Part shown: piece by piece, positions 1 through 8,224 of the stretch | Layout of the letters: the number at the start of each line of letters is the position of its first letter | Position numbering within the stretch: the first letter of the stretch is position 1 | DNA from: an uncultured Sphingomonadales bacterium | Lineage (GTDB): Bacteria > Pseudomonadota > Alphaproteobacteria > Sphingomonadales > Sphingomonadaceae | NCBI GenBank assembly: GCA_937898535.1 | Contig: CALDKP010000075.1 | Coordinates: 1-13,680 of the forward strand | Length of the DNA: 13,680 bases | Direction: 5' to 3' | Position numbers and translations under genes: made by a program | The notes under the pieces: model-generated | What the model saw: only the letters and a program-made list of their open reading frames with translations | What the model was told of the DNA's origin: nothing | Database searches by the model: none

Positions 1-1270
1 CGCGGCCTGACGCCGGCGCCGGCAGATTTGCGGACCATGACCAATGACCATGAGGGTCCACCGCGCCTTGTCCGAACCCGATCAGTTCGCGCCCCTCGCT
101 CTGCCGATCAAATACGACGACAAACAGGTCAGCTTCTTGCCCTGCGGCGTCGCGGTAGCGCCCCGAAAGATAGTGGCTCGCCCCCACAAAACGCGGGGTC
201 CAGTGCACTTTGGGAAGATAAGGAACAACCTCCCAGCCCGCCACATTGGGAAGGACGATCCGGTCTGGCACTGGGTACGAACGCGCGGACACAAAAGCCG
301 ACCAGCCGAGAGGGACCAAGGCCAGCAGTGATAAAGCAGCCAAGGCTTGCTTCATGTTTAAGGCACTCCGAAAAGGCTCCTGCAAAAGAGTCGGGTCAAA
401 TGCATCCGCATCAGGTCGACGGTCAAAAAAGCGCCAACCTGCCGTCATTACCAGAGCAATGACGATGCCGAAGAACACCCAGCCATAGACGACATGGTCA
501 AGGCTGGCGGCGAATGCGATGCCTTGGAAATGCGCAATGTAGATTGTTGAAAATGCGCGCACGCCGTTTGCCAATATCGGCACGATGAAGCAGACTAGCA
601 GAAATGCAAAGCGGCGTGGCCAGCTCTTGAAACACAGATTGGCAACGAGCACGCCATAAGCAATCATTGCAATGAGGAACTTTACGCCCGAACATGCCTC
701 AGCCACGCGGAAATACCCTGTCGGCGTAGATATGAATATCCCGTCAAGGTGCGCGGGAATGCCAACCCAGCCCAGCATCGTCATGCACATTTGCGCAGTT
801 ACCGTCTGGAGGGCTGGCACGGCCTCTTCGCCAATGGGAAGCAGGAAGAACATGTAGAATAGAGGGAACAGCAACCCGCGCGCGACATTTGGGCCAAGCG
901 TCAAAACCACTGCACCCTGCAGCATTATGATCAGCGCGAGTTGCCGAGCCACCGCAAGTCCTGCAGCGTCGCCAAGCAGCCAACCAAAAGCGCCGACGGC
1001 GACATAAATCAGCGCAGGCGCCCAAGGCTGCGGCGTGAGTGCGGCCAATTGTTCTTTGCGCTGGTGCACCAGCCATCCAAGGACTGGCACGATCAGCAGG
1101 CAATGGTTGAAGGTCGAGCTGTTCCACCAGATGCCTAATATGTCTGCTACATCCTGACGGAATAGAACCAGCAATAGGCTCCATGCGATGCCAAGCCCAA
1201 TCAGCGATCGTTGCCATGGCGTCATCGCAGATCGCACGGCTAGACGTTGCAAGGTTGATGCAAAGGTCAT
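1..1270 (-). CDS. xrtA: Exosortase A (XrtA) with C-terminal EpsI domain, 3' end outside window
   Basis: This is a polytopic inner-membrane cysteine protease/transpeptidase homologue that would cut PEP-CTERM sorting signals and sort the proteins to the exopolysaccharide-bearing surface. I read 423 codons with no stop from ATG at 1270 to the window edge. Residues about 20-280 form a series of hydrophobic segments. The exosortase triad is visible: Cys193 in EACSG, Arg238 in NGVRAF and His259 in LDHVVYGW. After a short hydrophilic linker (about 281-305) another hydrophobic segment (about 308-328) starts a periplasmic EpsI-like domain containing GQGAVDPHGHW, as in XrtA proteins with a fused EpsI. 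The start overlaps the glycosyltransferase stop by four bases (ATGA), with GAGG a few bases upstream, so translation is probably coupled. The C-terminus is missing only because the window ends. The exosortase call is firm; the sorted substrates are not visible here. Confidence 0.93.
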   Translation of the reverse strand, partial: MTFASTLQRLAVRSAMTPWQRSLIGLGIAWSLLLVLFRQDVADILGIWWNSSTFNHCLLIVPVLGWLVHQRKEQLAALTPQPWAPALIYVAVGAFGWLLGDAAGLAVARQLALIIMLQGAVVLTLGPNVARGLLFPLFYMFFLLPIGEEAVPALQTVTAQMCMTMLGWVGIPAHLDGIFISTPTGYFRVAEACSGVKFLIAMIAYGVLVANLCFKSWPRRFAFLLVCFIVPILANGVRAFSTIYIAHFQGIAFAASLDHVVYGWVFFGIVIALVMTAGWRFFDRRPDADAFDPTLLQEPFRSALNMKQALAALSLLALVPLGWSAFVSARSYPVPDRIVLPNVAGWEVVPYLPKVHWTPRFVGASHYLSGRYRDAAGQEADLFVVVFDRQSEGRELIGFGQGAVDPHGHWSWSANLPAPASGR

Positions 1271-2466
1271 GTAACCTCGCTTATCATGTGCCGGAGAGGC
1301 GCGAGCTTTTGGCTCCAGCCATAATGCGCTATGACGTGCGCCCGTGCCACATCGCCGACGCGCTGCATCGCTTTGCTATCCGCAAGCAAAGCGCACACGC
1401 GATCAGCTTCGGCACGCGCGCTGTCCTCGACATAGAAATGTACACCTGCCTGTGCATCTATGCCCTCTGCGGCGGCGGGAGACGCCACAACGGGCTTTGC
1501 CATCGCCATCGCCTCAAGCACCTTATTCTGGATACCCCGCGCCGTGCGGAGCGGCGCAACGACGACATCGGCGGCGGCGAGCCAACTGCGAACGTCATCA
1601 ACGGCACCAGTGACTTGGACGCCGGGCAATGCTGATAGGTCCGAGACGGCAGCAGTGGGATTGCGGCCAACAATGGCAAAAGTCGCTTCAGGATTTGCCG
1701 CGCGGATGATCGGCATCGCTTCGGTCGCGAATATCGTCACAGCCTCAATATTCGGGCGGTAATCCATCTGCCCAGTGAAGACGATTAACGGATCAGCAAA
1801 AGGCGGATGAAGCGTGCGGAAGACGGCTTGTGGATCATATAAGACTGTGTCGATGCCATTGCCAAGCGCCCGCGCGCTGATGACACCTCTTCGGGCACGA
1901 AAGAGCGAGGCCTCTGCATCGCTGACGAACAGGCTTACATCTGCGCGCATCGCGACATCGCGTTCGAATGCGGAGAGCAATCGCCCTTCCCGCGCATTCA
2001 CCCAGCGCATGACCGGATGACCAGTCTCGGCGTAGCTTTCAAACTTGGCGCTATCGACATCGACAAAGTCCATGACGAAGCGGCCTTTAAAGTCCGAAGG
2101 AACATATTGTGCCATCTGTCCTGAAAAGCAGAAAATATGGCTAATTGGACGCGATGCCAGCAGGCCGCGAACCCATGCCGCCATTGACCCGCTGGCAAAA
2201 CTGGCGATGGAAACCGGCTTTCCCGTAAGCATGGCCTCAGCACCCGCCAACCACGTCGGTTTAACGCGCATTTCGACATGGCTGGACGCGATGCTTGCAT
2301 CCATCGCGTCAGCAAAGCCCATGTCATGGGCATGGTCAGCAAAAGCGCCGACATGCACCGGCGCCATTTCAGCAAGATAATTCAGGATATGATGCGACCG
2401 GATTTTGTCGCCCCTGTCGGGCGGCCACGGAGCACGATGGGCGAGAAACAGTATCTCCTGCATCAT
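1267..2466 (-). CDS. Glycosyltransferase, XrtA/PEP-CTERM locus type (TIGR03087-like)
   Basis: A predicted cytoplasmic GT-B fold glycosyltransferase of 399 residues that would add a sugar from a nucleotide donor to the lipid-linked exopolysaccharide repeat unit; donor and acceptor cannot be read from sequence. The N-terminus (ILFLAHRAPWPPDRGDKIR, from residue 5) is the acceptor-side start typical of the 'sugar transferase, PEP-CTERM/EpsH1 associated' family. The C-terminal donor half contains FTGQMDYRPN (about 230-239), FAIVGRNP (about 263-270) and the GT4-like signature GIQNKVLEAMAMAKPVVAS (311-329) with its conserved Glu. I chose the first of two adjacent ATG codons (2466). It overlaps the stop of the FemAB-like gene as ATGA and follows an AAGGG-like ribosome site. 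The second ATG, at 2463, is equally possible. The C-terminus ends in MISEVT and overlaps xrtA. Family call is confident, exact sugar unknown. Confidence 0.9.
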   Translation of the reverse strand: MMQEILFLAHRAPWPPDRGDKIRSHHILNYLAEMAPVHVGAFADHAHDMGFADAMDASIASSHVEMRVKPTWLAGAEAMLTGKPVSIASFASGSMAAWVRGLLASRPISHIFCFSGQMAQYVPSDFKGRFVMDFVDVDSAKFESYAETGHPVMRWVNAREGRLLSAFERDVAMRADVSLFVSDAEASLFRARRGVISARALGNGIDTVLYDPQAVFRTLHPPFADPLIVFTGQMDYRPNIEAVTIFATEAMPIIRAANPEATFAIVGRNPTAAVSDLSALPGVQVTGAVDDVRSWLAAADVVVAPLRTARGIQNKVLEAMAMAKPVVASPAAAEGIDAQAGVHFYVEDSARAEADRVCALLADSKAMQRVGDVARAHVIAHYGWSQKLAPLRHMISEVT

Positions 2467-3536
2467 CCCAACCCTTTGGAAACCCATGGGCCGAGTCGGT
2501 TGGTCACAGCCAATGGCAGTTTCTGCCAAAGCGCGATTTGCGCTTTATACTTCGGACTGTTGGGGTCGATATCGCGCGGTGCCAGCCCATCATGCGTGTA
2601 GAATGCATAGGCCAGTGGTTCCGGTTCGAAGCCCCAGTTTTTCTTAAAATGATATGCCCCTGATCCCACCTTTGAACGGCCAAAATCGAAATGCGTGCAT
2701 CCCTTTTGTCGCGCGTGGTTCATCAACGCATAATATATCAGGTCATTCGCGCGAAGCCGACGCGCGTCCCAAACGCCACCGCCCCAATAGGGCATGACGG
2801 TCGCGCGGTGATACAGGCTCAGGACGCTCGCCACTGGCCTTCCCTCGTGCAGAACGGTCAAGATATCGGCGTCCGCGCCGAATTGCCGCATCGTCGCTTC
2901 CATCAGGCTTTTTGGGAAAACCGGCGTTCCAAGGTTCCGGACACTTTCGGCATAGACCGCGTAATGCCAGTCGATATCGCGCGCAGAACGACCAATCTCG
3001 ACCGTCAGTGCATTATCCAACGCCTTGCGAACTTCGGCGCGCTGTTTACGCGGGATCGCCAAAAGCTCCGCATCGTCATCGGCTTGCAGTGGCTTGATGA
3101 AATTAGCGTGCGCATCACATTTTTTGGTCCAGTACGCGCCACGCGGTATCCAGCCGCCACGAAGTTCCACCGACGGGCAGCTCCATCGTTCGGCAAGCGC
3201 ACATATCTCGGCGGCCAGACGGCGGCCAGCGGCTAGATCACGCGTTAAAATTCCGCCGCCGACCGCAAAGCCCGACGAAACAAGCGCACGCCCGAACAAA
3301 GGCGAATGTATCAGGTGAAATGGCAGCACCCCAATTATGCCGCCTTGCGCTTCGGCGACCAACATATGCGCTTTTTGACCAGTACCTTGCTCGACAGCCA
3401 TCAGCCAATTGGGTTGGTGGAACGGCAAAGCATCGGGTTGACCGGCGAGCCATTTTTCAAGCGACGCAACCTCCGCTGGGTCAGATAAATCTGCCAGCCG
3501 CACGGTCGTCTGTTGCTGAAAAAATGGCGCGTTCAT
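2463..3536 (-). CDS. FemAB-like acyltransferase, XrtA/PEP-CTERM system-associated (TIGR03019-like)
   Basis: A 357-residue protein of the FemAB/GNAT superfamily. FemAB relatives transfer amino acids from aminoacyl-tRNA to peptidoglycan precursors; members in XrtA loci are thought to acylate or aminoacylate something in the exopolysaccharide pathway, but the substrate is not established. Visible landmarks are PFHQPNWLMAVEQGTG (38-53), the central segment RKQRAEVRKALDN (163-175), the second GNAT half with GRPVASVLSLYHRATVMPYWGG (about 232-253), and the strongly conserved block DFGRSKVGSGAYHFKKNWGF (284-303). There is no signal peptide, so it should be cytoplasmic. I start at MNAPFF (ATG 3536) because it overlaps the deacetylase stop as ATGA and gives the usual family length; the open frame extends 16 codons upstream but that stretch lies inside the deacetylase gene. 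Its stop overlaps the glycosyltransferase start. Position next to the deacetylase suggests paired modification of amino sugars, which is inference. Confidence 0.9.
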   Translation of the reverse strand: MNAPFFQQQTTVRLADLSDPAEVASLEKWLAGQPDALPFHQPNWLMAVEQGTGQKAHMLVAEAQGGIIGVLPFHLIHSPLFGRALVSSGFAVGGGILTRDLAAGRRLAAEICALAERWSCPSVELRGGWIPRGAYWTKKCDAHANFIKPLQADDDAELLAIPRKQRAEVRKALDNALTVEIGRSARDIDWHYAVYAESVRNLGTPVFPKSLMEATMRQFGADADILTVLHEGRPVASVLSLYHRATVMPYWGGGVWDARRLRANDLIYYALMNHARQKGCTHFDFGRSKVGSGAYHFKKNWGFEPEPLAYAFYTHDGLAPRDIDPNSPKYKAQIALWQKLPLAVTNRLGPWVSKGLG

Positions 3537-4378
3537 GACAACCGCGCCTGCTCCAACGCGGCAACGGCATCCAACCGATCCCACTGAAAATCACCGGTTA
3601 GCCGGCGCAATTTCTCGGCCATATCGTTCAGCCGCGTGTAATGCCGCAGCTTCGACTTAAGCGGGGCATTCGCCACGCGGGGCTGACCGGGGTCAATTTC
3701 CCATGGATGGAAATAGATGATCGCTGGACGGCCATCATGGACATTCACTTCACGCAACGCCCATTTCGAAAAAGCGTAAGGCAAAATCCGGAAGAAACCG
3801 CCGCCGCCAGCCGCAAGGCGCTTCGGCCCCAGCTCAACCGTTGTGACTGGTATCTCGACAAAGTTGCTGCCCGAAACGGGCCGGAACGCGAAACGCGGGG
3901 CTACAGCCCAGCCATAATGGTCATGCTTGATGGGCGCCACGCTAGACGAATAGGCATAGCCGTGCTCAGCCAGAATCTCGTGCGCCCATGGCGTGCGTTG
4001 ATCGATGGAAAAGCTAGGTGCGCGGTAACCGGTCACAGCGTGGCCAGTCGCATCTTCAAGGATTTTCTGCGTCTTCGCGATGTCGTCGGCAAATTGCTGC
4101 GGTGTGAAAGTAAACACCCGATCATGGGCATAACCGTGGCTCGCGATTTCATGCCCCGCATCGACCAGGCGGCGCATCAATGCAGGGTAGCGTTCACCGA
4201 CCCAACCAAGTGTGAAGAAAGTCGCTTTTACGCCAGCTTCGTTGAATAGTTCCAAAACGGCATCGGTGTTGCGCTCCACACGGCATTCAAGCGCAGCCCA
4301 GCTGTCGCGCGCGATGACAGTTTCGAACGCGCCTACCTGGAACCAGTCTTCAACGTCGACGGAGAGCGCGTTACGCAC
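3533..4378 (-). CDS. Polysaccharide deacetylase, XrtA/PEP-CTERM locus subfamily (NodB fold, DUF3473)
   Basis: A 281-residue carbohydrate esterase family 4 (NodB homology) protein that would remove N-acetyl groups from the exopolysaccharide or its precursor, with a metal-bound water. Motif 1 is SVDVEDW (Asp8 as probable base, Asp11 as ligand). Motif 2 is SHGYAH with metal-ligand candidates His81 and His85. Motif 3 is YRAPSFS (118-124). The C-terminal part contains the FHPWEIDPGQPR block (223-234) typical of the PEP-CTERM polysaccharide deacetylase subfamily with a DUF3473 tail. No signal peptide is present, as expected for a cytoplasmic member. The start is GTG at 4378: the reading frame is closed by a TGA five codons further upstream with no ATG between, and an AAAGGA ribosome site lies 10 bases before it. 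The stop overlaps the FemAB-like start. All catalytic motifs look intact. Confidence 0.93.
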   Translation of the reverse strand: MRNALSVDVEDWFQVGAFETVIARDSWAALECRVERNTDAVLELFNEAGVKATFFTLGWVGERYPALMRRLVDAGHEIASHGYAHDRVFTFTPQQFADDIAKTQKILEDATGHAVTGYRAPSFSIDQRTPWAHEILAEHGYAYSSSVAPIKHDHYGWAVAPRFAFRPVSGSNFVEIPVTTVELGPKRLAAGGGGFFRILPYAFSKWALREVNVHDGRPAIIYFHPWEIDPGQPRVANAPLKSKLRHYTRLNDMAEKLRRLTGDFQWDRLDAVAALEQARLS

Positions 4379-4388
4379 CAGCCATTCA

Positions 4389-4394
4389 TCCTTT
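4389..4394 (-). promoter_or_regulatory. Ribosome binding site deciding the GTG start of the deacetylase
   Basis: AAAGGA on the minus strand, 10 bases before GTG 4378. Two nearby ATG triplets are in other frames and stop almost at once, so this site supports the non-ATG start. Confidence 0.6.
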
Positions 4395-4412
4395 CATTCG
4401 CGCCACAGGGCC

Positions 4413-5558
4413 TCAAGCCGCTCGGCTTTTTTGCGCCAGTCGCGCTTCAACGTTACCTTCTTTGTCCATCCAATCGATCATGGTGGAAATAACGCGGCGC
4501 AAAGCGTCATCCTGCTCGGACACGCGCTGTTCGAGCGCGGCGATGCGTGAGATCAGGTCCTCGACAGCGAAAGCGGGCGTTTCAACCCGACGTCCATCCT
4601 CGACTGCGTTGGCGCCCGCCGTGAATGCTTCGATGTCGTCGAGCGCGGGTTCAATTTCAGCAACGGACGCAAGGGCGGCTTCAAGCTCGGCCACAAACTC
4701 CATTTCAGGCTCGTGAGCGCCCCAAAGCGGCGCTTCATACGCAAAGGGTTTGCCCGCCATATCTGCAACAACTGCATCGACGAGCGACGCATCGACATGC
4801 GTGATTTGCTCGACAGCGCCCATCAGCATCACACGGTTCATCAACGTATTTAGCTTGCGCGGCATCCCGCCCGTCTCGCCAAAAAGCGTCGCAAAGGAAT
4901 CCGGTGAAAATGATGGGTTGCCGTTCCAGCCCGCACATGACAGGCGGTGAATGATATACGGCTCGACTTCGTTCGCGTGCATGGGCTCAAGATGGTGCAT
5001 GGCGATCACGCGTTGACGAAGCTGCTCAAGCTCCGGCGCATCACGCACAAGATCGCGAAACTCGGGCTGACCCAAAAGGAATATCTGCAGCAACGCGGAC
5101 GAACCCAGCTGGAAGTTCGATAACATGCGCAGTTCTTCAAGCGCATCGATGGACAGATTTTGTGCTTCATCAACGACCAACAAGCAACGGCGACCGGTGC
5201 GCGCTTCTGCATGCAGAAAGTTTTCGATGCTCTTCAGCGTAGACGCCTTATCGAGCCCCCTTGTATCGATGCCAAAGGCCGCCGCCGCCATATGGACCAG
5301 ATCAAGGCCGTCCAAATGGCTGGTGACAATCGTCGCCGCGGTTAGCCGCGTTTTGTCGACCGACTGCATCAAATGGCTCACGAGCGTTGATTTGCCTGCA
5401 CCGACTTCGCCCGTGATGACAATGAAGCCTTCACCCTGCGCCAAGCCATATCCGAGATAGGACAGCGCCTTGCGATGCGTCGCGCTTTCAAAATAATATT
5501 GCGGATCGGGGGTCAGTTGAAACGGGCGACCAGTGAGACCGTAAAATTGATCGTACAT
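4413..5558 (-). CDS. XrtA-associated ATPase (ExeA/GspA-like AAA+, TIGR03015-like)
   Basis: A 381-residue cytoplasmic AAA+ ATPase of the ExeA/GspA type found in exosortase loci ('putative secretion ATPase, PEP-CTERM locus'). Its mechanical role in polysaccharide export or sorting is not established. The N-terminus MYDQFYGLTGRPFQLTPDP is the family signature. Walker A is GEVGAGKST (50-58), Walker B is CLLVVDEAQNL (124-134), and LLQIFLLGQPE (156-166) covers the sensor region. An arginine-rich QLRQRV follows at 179-184, with GGMPRKLNTLMNR at 230-242. After about residue 270 comes an acidic, low-complexity linker and a predicted short coiled coil (331-356, VEDLISRIAALEQRVSEQ). It starts at ATG 5558, 14 bases after the beta-barrel gene, behind an AAAGG-like site. 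The extreme C-terminus lies next to a run of six A; removing one base would replace the last few residues with a longer helical tail (see findings). Confidence 0.92.
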   Translation of the reverse strand: MYDQFYGLTGRPFQLTPDPQYYFESATHRKALSYLGYGLAQGEGFIVITGEVGAGKSTLVSHLMQSVDKTRLTAATIVTSHLDGLDLVHMAAAAFGIDTRGLDKASTLKSIENFLHAEARTGRRCLLVVDEAQNLSIDALEELRMLSNFQLGSSALLQIFLLGQPEFRDLVRDAPELEQLRQRVIAMHHLEPMHANEVEPYIIHRLSCAGWNGNPSFSPDSFATLFGETGGMPRKLNTLMNRVMLMGAVEQITHVDASLVDAVVADMAGKPFAYEAPLWGAHEPEMEFVAELEAALASVAEIEPALDDIEAFTAGANAVEDGRRVETPAFAVEDLISRIAALEQRVSEQDDALRRVISTMIDWMDKEGNVEARLAQKSRAA

Positions 5559-5572
5559 TGCTAAATTGCCTT

Positions 5573-7282
5573 TTAGAAACTGTAGCGCAGGCCAAGCAGC
5601 GCAGAGGCTGTCAGCTCGCTATCGAAATCTTCTTGCTTGTAACTGTCGAGACCGACCGCCGCAGAGGCCGACAATCCACGGATAATCTGACGATAGAGCG
5701 CCGCATTTGCGCCTGTTGAAAGCGTGTCGGGCGCTCCTACAACGCCGGGATCAAAATAGCTTGCGTACACATTGGATTCAAATCGCGTCCGGCGGTCGAT
5801 GTTTGTTCCAAGGTACGCGACAGCGTAATAATTGTCGTTCTTCAGACCATCGATCTGTGCCTGCCCACCAAGCCGCGACGCGATAAATTTGCGCTGGTTA
5901 TATCCCACAGCAAGGCCGCTATCCCAGCTGCCATTGGTGCCGCTGAACGCTACTGAAACCCCGCGCTGACGGAACGCGGCGGACGACGCGTATTGTAATG
6001 CACTATCCAAGCAAAAGCCGCCGGTCTGACCGAACGCACAACCGCTAATGTCACCCGACAACGGGTTTCGCGAACTTCGGAACTGCGTTGGCAAGGACGC
6101 CAGGCTATCGTTCAGCGAACTGCCAAAACCGGAAACGGCATCGTAAACGGACACGTTAACGGCCCAATCCCGACCCGGCTGATAGCTTAAGCTGCCGGTA
6201 TAGCTATCCGACCCATAGTGCCGGCCATAACGTGCCTCAAACGATGTGCGGGGGCTTGGACGCCACGATACGCCGACATCCCAGATCAGCCCGTCGGTTT
6301 GATAGGCTATAAGGCGCGGCGACGCGGCATCCGTCACCAATTGGCCGTCGCTGCCGACAACAGGATTGCCCGCTGTATCGCGCACGGCATTGCGTTCGCT
6401 GATCGTGATATTTTCATATCCAACGCCGCCGACAACAGCGAAATATGGCGAAATTGGAATGGTCACATCCGCGCGCGCAAATTTGCCGTCAAAGCGGTTG
6501 TCGAGTTGGCCTGCATCTTCATGCTGCCAGCTTCCGCTAACCGTCCAACCAATCGGGAGCAGACCGGGCTGCATGCCAACGGAGGCCGTGGCAACTTGGC
6601 TGACGCTATTATCAAACTGATCAAAGCGTTGCTGGCCAGCAGGCAACACGATATTGTTCTGGCTCTCGACCTTCGTATAACCGGCGCGATAGGCCGCGTT
6701 GACACTGAGATCACCCACTTGCGAGGTAAAAGTTGGTCCAGCGTAAACAGAATAGACCTGGGTCACATTATCAGGATTGCCGACCAGATTGGTGGGCGCA
6801 GCACCCCGGCCATCAACGCGCGTCCGCGCGGCGACACCGCCAGCTTCAACACTAAAGTTCGGCGTGAGCGCGAGCGACCCGCGGGCAAGTCCGGTCACAT
6901 TATCCTGATCGGCAACACCATTATCGTAACCGATACGCCGTTCATAACGCAGGCTTACCTGCGCTTCCGCCTGCCGTGTGGCGATTGACGCATCGATACC
7001 AGCCGCGACCGTCGAATAGGTCAGAACATCACCACCATTTTTCAAATCAGCAACAATCACCTGCTGCGCTTCGATATAAGGCGTGACGTCAACGCGGGGG
7101 CCCTGACGACCTCCACGGGGTTTATGGACAGGCGTTTCGGACACTTGCTCCGCAGTCCCGGCATCGCTGTAGGGATCGTCCGTTGGCGACCAATCGGGAT
7201 TAATTTGTTGCGCCATTGCATGGGCTGGCATCAACATGAAACCTGCCAAAAGAAGGGCGTTCAAGAGCGGTTTACGCATCAT
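5573..7282 (-). CDS. Outer-membrane beta-barrel protein of the XrtA/PEP-CTERM locus (TIGR03016-like), function unknown
   Basis: A 569-residue exported protein. Residues 1-24 are a clear Sec signal peptide ending AHAMA, with cleavage predicted before QQ. The mature protein is a long series of alternating amphipathic strands rich in Tyr, Gly, Ser and Asn, and ends in GLRYSF with a terminal Phe, the usual signal for BAM-dependent insertion into the outer membrane. VTPYIEAQQVI (67-77) near the N-terminus and RPSPRTSFEARYGRHYG (341-357) resemble the PEP-CTERM-associated hypothetical family TIGR03016. Cys415 and Cys424 are close together in what looks like an extracellular loop and could form a disulfide. 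It begins at ATG 7282 (or the adjacent ATG 7279), overlapping the kinase stop; a longer upstream frame is only kinase-gene shadow. By position it may be an exopolysaccharide porin or assembly factor, but this is inference and no enzymatic motif was seen. Confidence 0.85.
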   Translation of the reverse strand: MMRKPLLNALLLAGFMLMPAHAMAQQINPDWSPTDDPYSDAGTAEQVSETPVHKPRGGRQGPRVDVTPYIEAQQVIVADLKNGGDVLTYSTVAAGIDASIATRQAEAQVSLRYERRIGYDNGVADQDNVTGLARGSLALTPNFSVEAGGVAARTRVDGRGAAPTNLVGNPDNVTQVYSVYAGPTFTSQVGDLSVNAAYRAGYTKVESQNNIVLPAGQQRFDQFDNSVSQVATASVGMQPGLLPIGWTVSGSWQHEDAGQLDNRFDGKFARADVTIPISPYFAVVGGVGYENITISERNAVRDTAGNPVVGSDGQLVTDAASPRLIAYQTDGLIWDVGVSWRPSPRTSFEARYGRHYGSDSYTGSLSYQPGRDWAVNVSVYDAVSGFGSSLNDSLASLPTQFRSSRNPLSGDISGCAFGQTGGFCLDSALQYASSAAFRQRGVSVAFSGTNGSWDSGLAVGYNQRKFIASRLGGQAQIDGLKNDNYYAVAYLGTNIDRRTRFESNVYASYFDPGVVGAPDTLSTGANAALYRQIIRGLSASAAVGLDSYKQEDFDSELTASALLGLRYSF

Positions 7283-8211
7283 GACGCCCCATATCCGTAG
7301 TAATTTCCGAACTTGCGCCCAGTCGGGGAGAATTTGGTTCGGTTCAGCAACAATTGCACATGCTCGCATCCGTTCAGCAGGCTAAGAGCATCACGCAGAG
7401 CACTGTCCGTGGTGACATCGGCGTGGACGACCATCAACGTCTGCCCCGCATGTAGGGCAAGGACGGAGGCTGGCGACGCAGCCAGTGCTGGCGGCGAATC
7501 AAAAATGATGATCCGGGAAGGATCATGCCGCGTCAGTTGATCGATAATGTCCGCTGTCCGCGACGCAGCCAGATATTCAGTATCATGATGCGTATGGCCG
7601 CCCGCCGGCAGGATCGATAGCCCCGGAATGTCAGTGGCAATGACCAATGATTCAACGTCACATGCGCTATCGGCCAAAGCATCCATCAAACCAGCGCGGT
7701 TTTCGATGCCCAGAGTTTTCAATACACTTGGTTTGGCGAAATCGGCATCGATCAGCAAAACGCGATTGTCCTTCTCGCTCGCCATCGACAGCGCGAGATT
7801 GATTGCACAATAGGTTTTGCCTTCATCGGGATTGGCTGAACAAACGAGGATGCGTTCGCCATGGGGCACCGCGTCGACACCCTTGCCGCCGCGCGCGGCA
7901 AGCAACAGCTGACGCTTAACGATACGAAATTCCTCGGACAATCCAGTTACGGGTCCGTCCGGGACAATCAAATTGCACGATGCAAGACGGGCCCGGTCAA
8001 TTGCCGCAAAGGTCGCGTGCTGATGCGGCAAAACGGTCGCGGCGGGTTTTGAAACAGTAACTTCAGCAATTGGGTCCACGGCCGGAGTGACGGCCTCTGC
8101 CTCTTGCGAAGCGTTATCAGGACCATTGCGAAATGCCGCACCGAAATCATATAATTCGGACGCCCTTTCGAGCAGCGAGCCTTTGGATTTGATGGAGCTG
8201 TGCTTGTTCAT
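7279..8211 (-). CDS. Exopolysaccharide tyrosine autokinase, XrtA/PEP-CTERM locus type (BY-kinase)
   Basis: A 310-residue cytoplasmic bacterial tyrosine kinase that would partner with the adjacent chain-length determinant, cycling by autophosphorylation to control polymer length and export. The first 80 residues are poorly conserved and probably disordered. GLSEEFRIVKRQLL (90-103) is the usual lead-in. Walker A is ANPDEGKT (126-133), the BY-kinase Walker A' is VLLIDADFAKP (151-161), and Walker B is RIIIFDSPPAL (233-243). The C-terminal tyrosine cluster is short: Tyr304, Tyr305 and Tyr307 in FGNYYGYG. The start at 8211 lies 13 bases after the upstream stop behind an AGGG site. The stop overlaps the beta-barrel start as ATGA. 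Kinase and membrane activator are separate genes here, as in Gram-positive CapA/CapB pairs and other XrtA loci, rather than fused as in enterobacterial Wzc. No MinD-type membrane-targeting helix is obvious. Confidence 0.92.
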   Translation of the reverse strand: MNKHSSIKSKGSLLERASELYDFGAAFRNGPDNASQEAEAVTPAVDPIAEVTVSKPAATVLPHQHATFAAIDRARLASCNLIVPDGPVTGLSEEFRIVKRQLLLAARGGKGVDAVPHGERILVCSANPDEGKTYCAINLALSMASEKDNRVLLIDADFAKPSVLKTLGIENRAGLMDALADSACDVESLVIATDIPGLSILPAGGHTHHDTEYLAASRTADIIDQLTRHDPSRIIIFDSPPALAASPASVLALHAGQTLMVVHADVTTDSALRDALSLLNGCEHVQLLLNRTKFSPTGRKFGNYYGYGAS

Positions 8212-8224
8212 GCCGTTTGCCCTC

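Noticed and set aside
28..462. 144-codon plus-strand frame at the left edge.
   Set aside because: Its translation is low-complexity and Pro/Arg-rich, and it lies opposite the EpsI part of xrtA.
744..1217. 157-codon minus-strand frame starting near the xrtA start.
   Set aside because: It is an out-of-frame reading of xrtA. The correct frame from 1270 is open to the window edge and carries the exosortase triad.
3641..4249. Open frame of 202 codons on the plus strand opposite the deacetylase.
   Set aside because: It is the antisense shadow of a gene with all NodB motifs intact.
6218..6988. Open frame of 256 codons on the plus strand inside the beta-barrel gene.
   Set aside because: It lies wholly antisense to a gene with a signal peptide and barrel features, and its translation shows no domain.
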